A stretch of DNA of 64,000 nt. Source: Candidatus Avispirillum faecium (GTDB lineage Bacteria; Bacillota; Clostridia; Oscillospirales; CAG-272). Location: NCBI GenBank assembly GCA_904396155.1, contig CAJFOI010000022.1, positions 49,356 through 113,355 on the forward strand. Reading direction: 5' to 3'. The translations under genes were made by a program, and so were the position numbers. Every line of letters begins with the position of its first letter. Position 1 is the first letter of the stretch. The notes under the pieces were generated by a model that saw nothing but the letters and a program-made list of their open reading frames with translations, was not told the DNA's origin and did not search any database. This document shows, piece by piece, positions 26,936-36,177 of the stretch.

Positions 26936-28027
26936 CTAAATGATCAGCATGGCGTCGCCGAAGCTGAAGAAACGGTATTTCTCCGCCACGGCGATATGGT
27001 ATGCATGAAGGATCTGTTCCCGCCCGGCAAAGGCGGATACCAGCATCAGCAGCGTGCTCTCCGGCAGGTGGAAGTTGGTGATCAGCCCGTCTACGATCTT
27101 GAATCGATAGCCGGGATAAATGTAAATTCCCGTCTCCCCGGTGTAAGGCTGGAGGATGCCGTCTTCCCCTGCTACGCTCTCCAGAGTGCGGCAGGAGGTG
27201 GTCCCCACGGCGATCACCCGCCCGCCGGCAGCCCTGCGGTCGTTGATCTGGCAGGCGCTTTCCTCAGATACGGAGATGTATTCTGCGTGCATCGTGTGGT
27301 CCTGGATGTGCTCCTCCTTTACCGGTCGGAAGGTTCCCAGCCCCACGTGGAGCAGCACGGGCACGACGGCCGTTCCCTGGGCGCGCAGCCGGTCCAGCAA
27401 TTCCTTTGTAAAATGCAGTCCGGCCGTGGGCGCCGCTGCGGAGCCCTCCACCTGGGAGTACACCGTCTGGTACCGGTCGGGATCCTCCAGCTTTTTTGTG
27501 ATATAAGGGGGCAGTGGCATGGATCCCAGCTGGTGCAGGGCTTCGTATACGGTGGCCGTCTGGCAGGAAAGGCGTACGATCCGCTGGCCTCCTTCTATGA
27601 CATCCTCAACATGGGCTTGCAGTGTCCCGTCGCCGAATTCCAGAATATCGCCTGTCCGGGCCCGTTTGCCGGGGCCCGCCAGCGCCTGCCATACATCCTT
27701 TTCCGTTTGCCGCAGCAGCAGCAGCTCTACCGGAGCGCTGCTGTCCGTTTTTTCCAGTGTGCCGTTCTTCATCTTATATGCCCGCCTGCCTATGATCCGC
27801 GCGGGGATAACCTTTGTATCGTTGATGACCAGCACGTCCTGGGGCCGGATGTATTCTGTAATATCCCGAAAAATCCGGTGCTCCAGCGCGCCGGTCTTCC
27901 GGTCCATCACCAAAAGCCGGGAGGCATCCCGGGGGGTCATCGGAGTTTGGGCGATCTGCTCCTGGGGCAAATCGTAAGAAAAATCCGACAGGGTCAAATG
28001 GGTATCGGGCAATATATTTTGAATCAT
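26936..28027 (-). CDS. queA: S-adenosylmethionine:tRNA ribosyltransferase-isomerase
   Basis: SDFSYDLPQEQIAQTPMTPRDASRLLV; AAPTAGLHFT; TNFHLPESTLLMLVSAFAG. Confidence 0.96.
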   Translation of the reverse strand: MIQNILPDTHLTLSDFSYDLPQEQIAQTPMTPRDASRLLVMDRKTGALEHRIFRDITEYIRPQDVLVINDTKVIPARIIGRRAYKMKNGTLEKTDSSAPVELLLLRQTEKDVWQALAGPGKRARTGDILEFGDGTLQAHVEDVIEGGQRIVRLSCQTATVYEALHQLGSMPLPPYITKKLEDPDRYQTVYSQVEGSAAAPTAGLHFTKELLDRLRAQGTAVVPVLLHVGLGTFRPVKEEHIQDHTMHAEYISVSEESACQINDRRAAGGRVIAVGTTSCRTLESVAGEDGILQPYTGETGIYIYPGYRFKIVDGLITNFHLPESTLLMLVSAFAGREQILHAYHIAVAEKYRFFSFGDAMLII

Positions 28028-28171
28028 AGGTCATCGCTCCGCATGTTTTCCGTATAATCTTAGAACACTTTAGTATACCACAAAAAAACTGCCGCATCAA
28101 TGGATTTTTTTCCTGTGCGGGGGAACAATACTTGGAGAGAGACGTCCACACCGGGGCGAAAAGGAGGACCT

Positions 28172-30217
28172 ATGCAGATCAGAGATTTTTTGATGCCGGA
28201 GGGGATTTTGATCGGGTATAACGCACAGGACAAAAAGGGCGTTTTGGATATGCTGGTGGAGCTCCACGATCGGTGCGGGAACCTGAAAAATGCCGCTTCG
28301 TACTATGAACAGGTGCTGGCCAGAGAAGAAGAAGGCACGACCGCAGTGGGCGGCGCCACGGCCATACCTCACGCCCAGGGCGGTGCGGTCCGCCGAACGG
28401 GCCTGTGCGCTGTGACGCTCCGGGAAGGTATAGACTGGGGCGCGCCGGATGGGGCGCCGGTGCAGCTGGTGTTTTTGATTGCTTCCCCGGGCCAGGGAAG
28501 CGAACATTTGTCTGTTCTGTCCAGATTGATCACCATGCTGATGAACAAATCGGTAGCCCGTGCCCTGATCCGCGCGGAAAGCCCGGAGGCTTTTTTGTCC
28601 ATTTTGGAGGAAGAAGAACAGGCGCGTAAAATGGAACCCCACAAAATTCCCATGCCAAAGCCCCGGGACTATCCGCCGAACTGGACAGATGTGCAGTCAG
28701 CTGATCCGAGGGATTCTGTGGAACATGCCTTTGGAACGCAGGAGTACTATCGGCTTCTGGCGGTGGTTTCTCAACCGGAAGAGGGAATTGCCGACAATGC
28801 ATATGTCTATATGGCTACGCAGGCGCTGCAATCTGCAGCGGTGCAGCTGGGCGTGGAAATCAAAGTGGAAACCTGGGAGAGCGAAGGGGTAGAGAATGCG
28901 CTCACCGAACAGGAGATCCAGCGGGCGCAGGCTGTTGTCATTGCTGCGGATGGGACTGTGGACATGACACGGTTTGACGGCAAGCGTGTGATTCGGGGAA
29001 GTCTCGGAGACGGGATTCGCTGCGGAGAGAAGATGCTCCGCCGGGCTTTGTCGGATACGGTGCCGGTTTATCACCAAAACGCACACCGAAAGGGGGCAAA
29101 AAAAGCGCATAGGGCTGCAGAGCGTCCCGCACTGCCTTCCCTTTTCGGATATCTGCAAAAGGGGGCGGCTGCGTCCCTGCCCTTTTATGCTGCCGGCGGT
29201 CTTCTCAAGATGCTGGGGCTTTGGATCGATCTTTTTCTGGGCGTACCCTATACGGCGGATTTGGGCTATACATCCCCTGCTGCATCCCTGTTTTATTCCC
29301 TGGGCGCCATGCTGCTCACTTTTGCCCTTCCGGTGCTGTCTTGTGCCGTCGCGCGGGCGATGGCCGGAAGATGGGCGGTGGTTCCCGGATTTGCCGGAGG
29401 ATGGCTGGCCGCGGTGGGAGCCACGCTTGAAAAATCCGGCGGTGGGATTTCCTCGGGACTGTTTGGCGTCCTGCTGGCGGGGCTGGGTGCCGGTGTTGTG
29501 ACACTGGCTTTGCAAAAACTGTTTTCTTCGCTGCCCACGGCCTTCTCCGGTTTTTTGTACACCTTTTTGGGGGTGCTTTGCACCGGCGCGGCCGTCTGTG
29601 GCGTCCATCCTCTGGCGGCGGCACTCTACAGCGGCACGCTTTCCCTTTTGGAGACAGCACAGGGGAGCAGCGCCATCCTTCTGGGGGCGCTGCTGGGTGC
29701 GTGTGCCGCGCTGGATATGGGAGGCCCCCTCTCCCGGGCCGCATTTGTCTTTGCCAGTATGCAGGGAGGAGAGGCGCTGGCCTGTGTGGCGGCAGCGGCT
29801 GTAACGGTACCGCTTTCTACGGCGCTGGCGGCCAGTGTGTTTCGGGGGCGGTTTCCTCTTCCCCAGCGGCAGAACGGACCGGCGAACTATCTTCTGGGCC
29901 TGTCAGGGATTCTGGAGGGCGCGGCTCCCTTTGCGGCGGCGTCTCCATTGCGGATCCTTCCCGCCTGTCTTGTGGGCAGCGCTGCAGCGGGGAGCATTAC
30001 CGCCGCTTTCGGCTGCAGCACGACGGTATCCTTCGGCGGCGTCTTCGCTTTTGGAGCAATGGACGGTTGGATGTATGCGCTGCTGGCCGTGATCACCGGT
30101 GCGCTTATCGGTATGCTTCTGCTGGCGGCACTGGGAAAAGTGCATGTGCCGGAAGAGGATGCGAGAGACGTATCTTCTGAGAGACAGACGCCCATGAAGC
30201 AGGAATCTGTCTCATAG
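28172..30217 (+). CDS. PTS fructose-like EIIA-EIIB-EIIC protein with degenerate EIIB active site
   Basis: EIIA TAIPHAQ; EIIB-like AVVSQPEEGIADNAYVYMATQALQSAAVQLGVEIKVETWES; EIIC GLSGILEGAAPFAAASP. Confidence 0.82.
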   Translation: MQIRDFLMPEGILIGYNAQDKKGVLDMLVELHDRCGNLKNAASYYEQVLAREEEGTTAVGGATAIPHAQGGAVRRTGLCAVTLREGIDWGAPDGAPVQLVFLIASPGQGSEHLSVLSRLITMLMNKSVARALIRAESPEAFLSILEEEEQARKMEPHKIPMPKPRDYPPNWTDVQSADPRDSVEHAFGTQEYYRLLAVVSQPEEGIADNAYVYMATQALQSAAVQLGVEIKVETWESEGVENALTEQEIQRAQAVVIAADGTVDMTRFDGKRVIRGSLGDGIRCGEKMLRRALSDTVPVYHQNAHRKGAKKAHRAAERPALPSLFGYLQKGAAASLPFYAAGGLLKMLGLWIDLFLGVPYTADLGYTSPAASLFYSLGAMLLTFALPVLSCAVARAMAGRWAVVPGFAGGWLAAVGATLEKSGGGISSGLFGVLLAGLGAGVVTLALQKLFSSLPTAFSGFLYTFLGVLCTGAAVCGVHPLAAALYSGTLSLLETAQGSSAILLGALLGACAALDMGGPLSRAAFVFASMQGGEALACVAAAAVTVPLSTALAASVFRGRFPLPQRQNGPANYLLGLSGILEGAAPFAAASPLRILPACLVGSAAAGSITAAFGCSTTVSFGGVFAFGAMDGWMYALLAVITGALIGMLLLAALGKVHVPEEDARDVSSERQTPMKQESVS

Positions 30218-30229
30218 GAGCCTTCGGCG

Positions 30230-30496
30230 GTGGTTTTTGAAAATGTGACAATGGGAAATTCCCGGGGGATGCATTTGCGCCCTGCAATGGTCTTCGCCTC
30301 CAGAATGTCCAGATACGATGCCCGTATCCGCCTGGAGGCAGGAGATCGAGCGGCGGACGGAAAAAGCTTTGTGAGTATCCTTCGTGCAGGAATTGGGGAC
30401 GTGACGCAGGTGCGGGTGGTTTGTGACGGGCCGGACGAAGAAGAAATGCTCCGGCGTGCCGCAGATTTGATTCAAAGCGGCTTTGGAGAATTGTAG
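30230..30496 (+). CDS. HPr-like phosphocarrier protein
   Basis: GMHLRPAMVF (His site) and DGKSFVSILRAG (Ser46-like region); GTG start. Confidence 0.8.
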   Translation: MVFENVTMGNSRGMHLRPAMVFASRMSRYDARIRLEAGDRAADGKSFVSILRAGIGDVTQVRVVCDGPDEEEMLRRAADLIQSGFGEL

Positions 30497-30509
30497 CGGG
30501 AAAAACTTT

Positions 30510-30549
30510 CATGGACCCTATTGACACGGGTCCATGTCTGTGATATAAT
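30510..30549 (+). promoter_or_regulatory. tRNA promoter with 9-bp inverted repeat flanking the -35 box
   Basis: CATGGACCC-TATTGACAC-GGGTCCATG; TTGACA 30521-30526, 17 bp, TATAAT 30544-30549. Confidence 0.75.
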
Positions 30550-30640
30550 AAAATAGTCTACAGAGGGAGCTTCTGCCGGGCATCCCTTTTGCAAATGCAG
30601 GGGCCTGCAGCGTGCGGCGGACCAATGCGTGTACCGGCGT

Positions 30641-30729
30641 GCCGGAATGGCGGAATAGGTAGACGCCTTGGACTTAAAATCCAATGCGGCGAAAGCTGCG
30701 TACCGGTTCGATTCCGGTTTCCGGCACCA
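30641..30729 (+). tRNA. tRNA-Leu (TAA)
   Basis: GCCGGAA/TTCCGGC acceptor, TTGGACTTAAAATCCAA anticodon arm, long variable arm, ACCA end. Confidence 0.95.
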
Positions 30730-30765
30730 GCGGCAGGATCTGAAGGCAGACGTATCATCTAATAT

Positions 30766-30843
<78 letters not shown>

Positions 30844-30849
30844 GCAACC

Positions 30850-30883
30850 CCCCTGAAACCACTACGGTTTCAGGGTGTTTTTT
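30850..30883 (+). terminator. tRNA operon terminator
   Basis: CCCTGAAACCACTACGGTTTCAGGGTGTTTTTT. Confidence 0.85.
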
Positions 30884-30890
30884 ATCTTAC

Positions 30891-30936
30891 GCCTCCCAGT
30901 GTGAGGGGACGTGGCACAGGGGCAGCTGTGTCGGAA
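30891..30936. repeat. Decayed single unit of the modular palindromic repeat family
   Basis: GCCTCCCAGTGTGAGGGGACGTGGCACAGGGGCAGCTGTGTCGGAAG resembles the GCCTCCCC..GGGGAGGTGG[inner]CGGAGGGG unit. Confidence 0.5.
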
Positions 30937-30970
30937 GTATGTCTCTATTTGAAATTCCGGCGTGCTGTTT

Positions 30971-31546
30971 CTATTCTTCAGGAAATTCTTCTCTTACTGC
31001 CCGCAAAAACAACTCTGCCTCTCCGCCGGGATTTGCATGCTCTGTCATCTCCTCAATAAGATACCACAGAATTTCCAAATCGTGTACAATAATCGGAATC
31101 GGGCCGAACTTTTCCTTGATAACTCCCTCTGCCTGCAGCCTTTGGGCCACATTGGATACTGCACGGATCAGTTCATAATAACCCACTGGATACGCATCTC
31201 CGGGCCCCTCATACCCAATATTTTTGAGCCCCAGTTCCTTGTACCATTTGAACAACGTTTTGATCCCATCATCATGATTTTCCGGATGATTGCCCGGGTC
31301 AATAATAAAGGTTTCCTGTTGGAGATTGGTGCAGGGCAAATTCCATCTTTCTTCACTGAGTGGCGGAGCATGGTTGCATCCCTCTTCTGTGCAATATGCG
31401 ATAGAAAACAGAGAAACATTTGTATATTCATCATATTTGTAAGCTTCATTGGAATATACAAAAAATGACAAAGCGTATACATCTTCTGCATTCCAGCTTT
31501 GGATGACTGGAAGGACTCTATCATATAAATATGCTTCAAAATCCAT
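30971..31546 (-). CDS. DUF4303-like protein
   Basis: MDFEAYLYDRVLPVIQSWNAEDVYALSFFVYSNEAYKYDEYTNVSLFSIAYCTEE; resembles DUF4303. Confidence 0.55.
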   Translation of the reverse strand: MDFEAYLYDRVLPVIQSWNAEDVYALSFFVYSNEAYKYDEYTNVSLFSIAYCTEEGCNHAPPLSEERWNLPCTNLQQETFIIDPGNHPENHDDGIKTLFKWYKELGLKNIGYEGPGDAYPVGYYELIRAVSNVAQRLQAEGVIKEKFGPIPIIVHDLEILWYLIEEMTEHANPGGEAELFLRAVREEFPEE

Positions 31547-31625
31547 TGTTTTCTCTCCTTTGTTGTTTGGGATCGTATTTTATGTGCCATGTACTGTATT
31601 CTGTCTACATATTGCACTTACATTA

Positions 31626-32573
31626 TTATGGCTGAAACAGCGAGTCAAAATTTACGATTTCCACATGCTCCCAGGTGCCGATAAGAACCTTTGTATCAGA
31701 TGCCATAAAGTGCAGGCTGGAAAGATACTTTACTTCCCCTATGCCCAAAAGCTTCTTTTCTGCCAGATCGATCCCGATGATTTCTTTGTTTGTACCCAGC
31801 AAAAGAGTTTTTCCGTCCCTGCCGATGCACATGCAGGTAGTATATCCATGTTCGTATATCAGGCGGTGCTGTGGACCGAACAGCTCTCCCAGTTCAAGGC
31901 AGACAGAAAGCTTTTTTGTCGTCATATCGAAGGATAATATGTTAAAAGAGACTGTATGAGAATTCCTCCCGTGGAGGTCGCCCTCCACTGCGTCTGCACA
32001 GAAAAAAACTTTTTCTCCCAAAACCGCTTTGCCGTAGCTGTCCGCCTCATATGACGAGATGACGATAGGCGCGTTCCAGATGATCTCCTCTCCGACAGAA
32101 ATTTCCAGCAGGCGGGAGTAATCTTCTATTTTGCTGCCGATTACGAGGAAGGTACTGTCGTCTACCCGACACAGGTCCGGTAAGATGACAGGCAGCTTGC
32201 CAGTAACTGTAAATTCTCCGGTTTCAATATTCAGGGTGAATACGTTTCCGTCCCAGTCGGAGGAAAGAATCAGACGGTTGTCACGGATGAAATACAAGCC
32301 ATTTCCTTCCCGTGACGTGCATTTGCTCTTCACCAGAAGTTCCCCGCTTTCCAAATCGTGCACTGCAATGTGTCCTAATGTGTTGCTGTATGCAATCAAC
32401 CGCCCGTCAGTAGAAACTGCAATATTGTCTGGATTTTTCAAATCATTGAAGCGTTTTAATTCTACGGCCTTTTCTCCGCTGATGTCCCACACGGAAACAG
32501 CGCTTCCCACAAGGTACAGTGTTTTCTCGTCCGCTGAAAGCAGTGTTTCATATCCCCGACGGTTGATTTTCAT
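31626..32573 (-). CDS. WD40-like beta-propeller hypothetical protein
   Basis: Repeated blades e.g. LIAYSNTLGHIAVHDLESGELLVK, LILSSDWDGNVFTLNIETGEFTV; start taken at MKINRRG. Confidence 0.55.
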   Translation of the reverse strand: MKINRRGYETLLSADEKTLYLVGSAVSVWDISGEKAVELKRFNDLKNPDNIAVSTDGRLIAYSNTLGHIAVHDLESGELLVKSKCTSREGNGLYFIRDNRLILSSDWDGNVFTLNIETGEFTVTGKLPVILPDLCRVDDSTFLVIGSKIEDYSRLLEISVGEEIIWNAPIVISSYEADSYGKAVLGEKVFFCADAVEGDLHGRNSHTVSFNILSFDMTTKKLSVCLELGELFGPQHRLIYEHGYTTCMCIGRDGKTLLLGTNKEIIGIDLAEKKLLGIGEVKYLSSLHFMASDTKVLIGTWEHVEIVNFDSLFQP

Positions 32574-32894
32574 TTTTGTTCCCCTTTTGGTTATATGATG
32601 GTTTTTTGCCTTCAATTCAATGCAGAATAAACAAATCATTATAAATTATACTATCAAATATCATTAAATAAGTCAATGTTTTTAATATTTTATGTTGGGA
32701 AGGAAATTCTGAATTTATCAAAAATTGCGGTTCCTTGCTATCATCATTTAGGTGTAGCCATATTTTTGTGGCCTTTGGACGGGCGCCGCTGTATTTTACA
32801 ACAATTTTACATGCCTTCGCTTTAGAATTGATGGTGGCTGGATATAATTATATTGAATACGAATATATAAATACGGGAAAGCGGGGGATGAATC

Positions 32895-33806
32895 ATGTGG
32901 GCTGTTATCGATATAGGCTCCAACACCATTCGTCTGGTGATCTATTTGGTGGAGGATGGGCGGCCGCGGGCCATGCTGAATAAAAAATATCCGGTTGGGC
33001 TGGCCGGGTATATCGACGAGACCAACCGCATTCAGCCGGAGGGTGTGCAGGTGTTGCTGGAAGCGCTTACGGATGTCGGGACGATCCTCAAGTATATCCA
33101 GCCTGCTTGCGTTCTGCCTTTTGGAACAGCCGCACTGCGCAACAGCGCCAATGGAGAGGAGATCGTCCGCCTGATTCAGGAGCGGTGCGGGCTGAACGTG
33201 GAAGTGCTCACCGGAGAGGAAGAAGCGGTCATGGACTACTATGGCGCCAGGCAGGACGGGATCGGCGAGAGCGGTCTGCTGGTGGATGTGGGCGGCGGAA
33301 GTACGGAGCTGACCTTTTTCACACAGCAAAAAATCGTATTTGCCACATCCATCCCGCTGGGTTCTCTCAATTTGTACAAATCCTATGTAGAGAAACTGAT
33401 CCCTGGGAAAAAGGAAGTCCAGCGTATCAAAAAGGCGGTGCGGGAGCAGCTCCAGATGGTCTCGTTTCCCGGGGAGGATCTCACGGCACAGCCGATCTAT
33501 TGTGTAGGCGGAACCGCCCGTGCGGCGCTGCGGCTGATGGGGAAGAAGTATGCGCTGGGGGACAGTAATGCGTACACCCTTGTGCAGCTTCGGGAATTTC
33601 TCGGGGCAGCAAAGGAGGATCCCAGAGGACTGGTCCAGGATGTTCTGCGTACCTGCCCGGACCGTGTCCACACGCTGATCCCCGGTCTGCTCGTTTTTCA
33701 GACCATTGCAAAATACTTTGGGACTGTCAGCTTTGTGACCAGCCGATACGGCGTCCGGGAGGGATATTTGATGCGGCGCATTCAGGAAAAGGAGCAGCAG
33801 GAGTGA
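32895..33806 (+). CDS. ppx: Ppx/GppA-family exopolyphosphatase
   Basis: MWAVIDIGSNTIRLVIY; LVDVGGGSTELTFF. Confidence 0.9.
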   Translation: MWAVIDIGSNTIRLVIYLVEDGRPRAMLNKKYPVGLAGYIDETNRIQPEGVQVLLEALTDVGTILKYIQPACVLPFGTAALRNSANGEEIVRLIQERCGLNVEVLTGEEEAVMDYYGARQDGIGESGLLVDVGGGSTELTFFTQQKIVFATSIPLGSLNLYKSYVEKLIPGKKEVQRIKKAVREQLQMVSFPGEDLTAQPIYCVGGTARAALRLMGKKYALGDSNAYTLVQLREFLGAAKEDPRGLVQDVLRTCPDRVHTLIPGLLVFQTIAKYFGTVSFVTSRYGVREGYLMRRIQEKEQQE

Positions 33807-35920
33807 AGGCGCTGTATGAAAAGGGATTTACCCAAAACCGGGAACTTTCCTGGCTGCGCTTTAACGACCGGGTTTTATCGGAGGCGATGGACGAATCGGT
33901 TCCCCTCCTGGAGCGGCTGAAGTTTATCTCCATTTTCACCAGCAATCTAACTGAATTCTTTATGATCCGTGTGGGCAGCCTGTTTGATATGACGAGCCTT
34001 CAGGAGGATTTCATAGACAACAAATCCGGCATGACGCCCGGCCAGCAGCTGGACCGGATCTTTGAAGCGGTCCGCCCTCTGTGCAAAAAGCGGGATGAGA
34101 TCTTTGCCCAGGTGGAGGAGCAGCTGCGGGCCTATGGGATCTATCATCTGTCCTGGGACACGCTGGAGAAGGGCGAAAAGAAGTGTGTGCGGCAGTTTTA
34201 CAAGGCGTCCGTGCAGGCGCTTCTTTCTCCGCAGATCGTGGACACGCATCATCCTTTCCCCCACCTCGCCAATGGCGTGATCCATATCGGGGTTTTGCTT
34301 CAGCATAAAAGCAGAGTGATCTTTGGAGTGATTCCCCTTCCGGCATCCCTTCCCGATGTTTTCTATCTTTCGGGAAGCGAGACCCGTTTCGTCCGCCTGG
34401 AAGACATTTTGCTGGAACATGCGGAACAGCTTTTTGCACCATATACCGTGCTGGAAAAGGTGGCGTTCTGCGTCACCCGCAATGCGGACATCAATCCGGA
34501 CGACGAGGTGTTTGCGGATGAATCCGATTTTCGCAAACGGATGAAACGGGTGTTGCGCCAGCGGAAAAGACTGGCGCCGGTGCGCCTGGAGCTGTCATCG
34601 TCCATCAGCGAAGATTTCACCGCTTATTTTATGGAAAAGTTGGGACTGTCCCCCGCACAGATCTACCGCACCCGCGCCCCTTTGAAAATGGATTACGTCT
34701 ATGGGCTGATCTCCCGCATTTCCAAATCCCGGCGGGCGGCCCTCACCTATCCCAAATTTACTCCGGTGTGGCCGGGGAGCGTAAAACGTCATGAGAGCAT
34801 CCTCCGTCAGGTGGAGAAACGGGACATCCTTCTTTCCTATCCCTTTGAGAGCATGGAGCCGTTTTTGCAGATGGTAAAGGAAGCGTCGGAGGACTCCCGT
34901 GTGATCTCCATCCGTATCACGATTTACCGGCTGGCAAGCCATACGAAACTGGTGGACTATCTGTGCGCCGCTGCGGAAAACGGAAAGGAGGTTACGGTGC
35001 TCATCGAGCTGCGGGCGCGGTTTGATGAGCAGAACAACATCGACTGGGCGGAGCGGCTGGAGGAGGCCGGATGCAATGTTACTTACGGCTTTGATTTTTA
35101 CAAGGTACACTCCAAGGTCTGCCTGATTACCTTAAAGGGGAAAAGCGGGGTTCATTACATCACCCAGGTGGGAACAGGAAATTATAACGAAAGCACCGCC
35201 AGGCTGTATACGGACCTGTCCCTGCTTACCGCCCATCCGCAGATCGGTCAGGATGCGGCAGAGTTTTTCAAAAATATGGCCATTGCCAATTTGCAGGGGG
35301 AATATCGCCACCTGTTGGTGGCGCCGGTGGCGCTGAAGTCCACCGTGCTGGCGCTGATGGATGAAGAGATCGCCAAGGGCGCGGGCGGACGAATCTTCAT
35401 CAAGATCAATTCTCTCACCGACGCGGAGATTCTCGATAAGCTTTCCCGGGCGTCCTGTGCCGGCGTTCAGATTCAAATGGTGATCCGGGGGATCTGCTGT
35501 CTGCTCCCCGGGATTCCCGAAAAGACAGAGAACATTCAAATTCTCAGCATCGTGGGACGATACTTGGAGCACTCCCGCATTTACTGTTTTGGATCGGGTG
35601 CGGAGGAAAAAATGTATATTTCCTCGGCAGATTTTATGACCCGGAATACGGAGCGGCGGGTGGAAGTGGCCTGCCCCATCTACGACGGCAAGGTTCGGGA
35701 GAAAATCCACAAAATCATAGAGGCGGAACTGTACGATACGTTAAAGGCGCGGGTTTTGCTGCCGGACGGAACATATACGCAAAAGGACCAAAGAAAAAGT
35801 CCGCTCAACAGTCAGGAGTATCTGATGGAGGAGGCGGAAAAAAATGCGGCGCCGGCTTCGGATCAAAAGGGATGGCGCGTCGGATTCCACCGTCTGTTCC
35901 AGCGGATCCTGCGCCGGTGA
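33803..35920 (+). CDS. ppk1: Polyphosphate kinase 1
   Basis: NRELSWLRFNDRVLSEA; KVHSKVCLI; TGNYNESTARLYTDLSL. Confidence 0.95.
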   Translation: MKALYEKGFTQNRELSWLRFNDRVLSEAMDESVPLLERLKFISIFTSNLTEFFMIRVGSLFDMTSLQEDFIDNKSGMTPGQQLDRIFEAVRPLCKKRDEIFAQVEEQLRAYGIYHLSWDTLEKGEKKCVRQFYKASVQALLSPQIVDTHHPFPHLANGVIHIGVLLQHKSRVIFGVIPLPASLPDVFYLSGSETRFVRLEDILLEHAEQLFAPYTVLEKVAFCVTRNADINPDDEVFADESDFRKRMKRVLRQRKRLAPVRLELSSSISEDFTAYFMEKLGLSPAQIYRTRAPLKMDYVYGLISRISKSRRAALTYPKFTPVWPGSVKRHESILRQVEKRDILLSYPFESMEPFLQMVKEASEDSRVISIRITIYRLASHTKLVDYLCAAAENGKEVTVLIELRARFDEQNNIDWAERLEEAGCNVTYGFDFYKVHSKVCLITLKGKSGVHYITQVGTGNYNESTARLYTDLSLLTAHPQIGQDAAEFFKNMAIANLQGEYRHLLVAPVALKSTVLALMDEEIAKGAGGRIFIKINSLTDAEILDKLSRASCAGVQIQMVIRGICCLLPGIPEKTENIQILSIVGRYLEHSRIYCFGSGAEEKMYISSADFMTRNTERRVEVACPIYDGKVREKIHKIIEAELYDTLKARVLLPDGTYTQKDQRKSPLNSQEYLMEEAEKNAAPASDQKGWRVGFHRLFQRILRR

Positions 35921-35948
35921 GTGGATACAGAAGCGAAAGAAAAGAGAA

Positions 35949-35984
35949 AAAATGGGTACAGCCGATACAGGCTGTACCCATTTT
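35949..35984. terminator. Perfect 15-bp stem hairpin after ppk1
   Basis: AAAATGGGTACAGCC GATACA GGCTGTACCCATTTT. Confidence 0.65.
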
Positions 35985-36177
35985 GCACAGCAGTGTTTGG
36001 GACACCACTGCGTTTCTGTAGAGGCAATAGGCGGCTCCCCCCTTTGGGACGATTGACAAAATACAAAAAAAATAATAAAATAAATATATGCTGTTATGAG
36101 AGGAACTGAAAGAATACACCCGTTTGCCGTGGTTCTTTTCAAATTGTGCAATGGAGAAAGAAGGCAAGGATCCCGCG

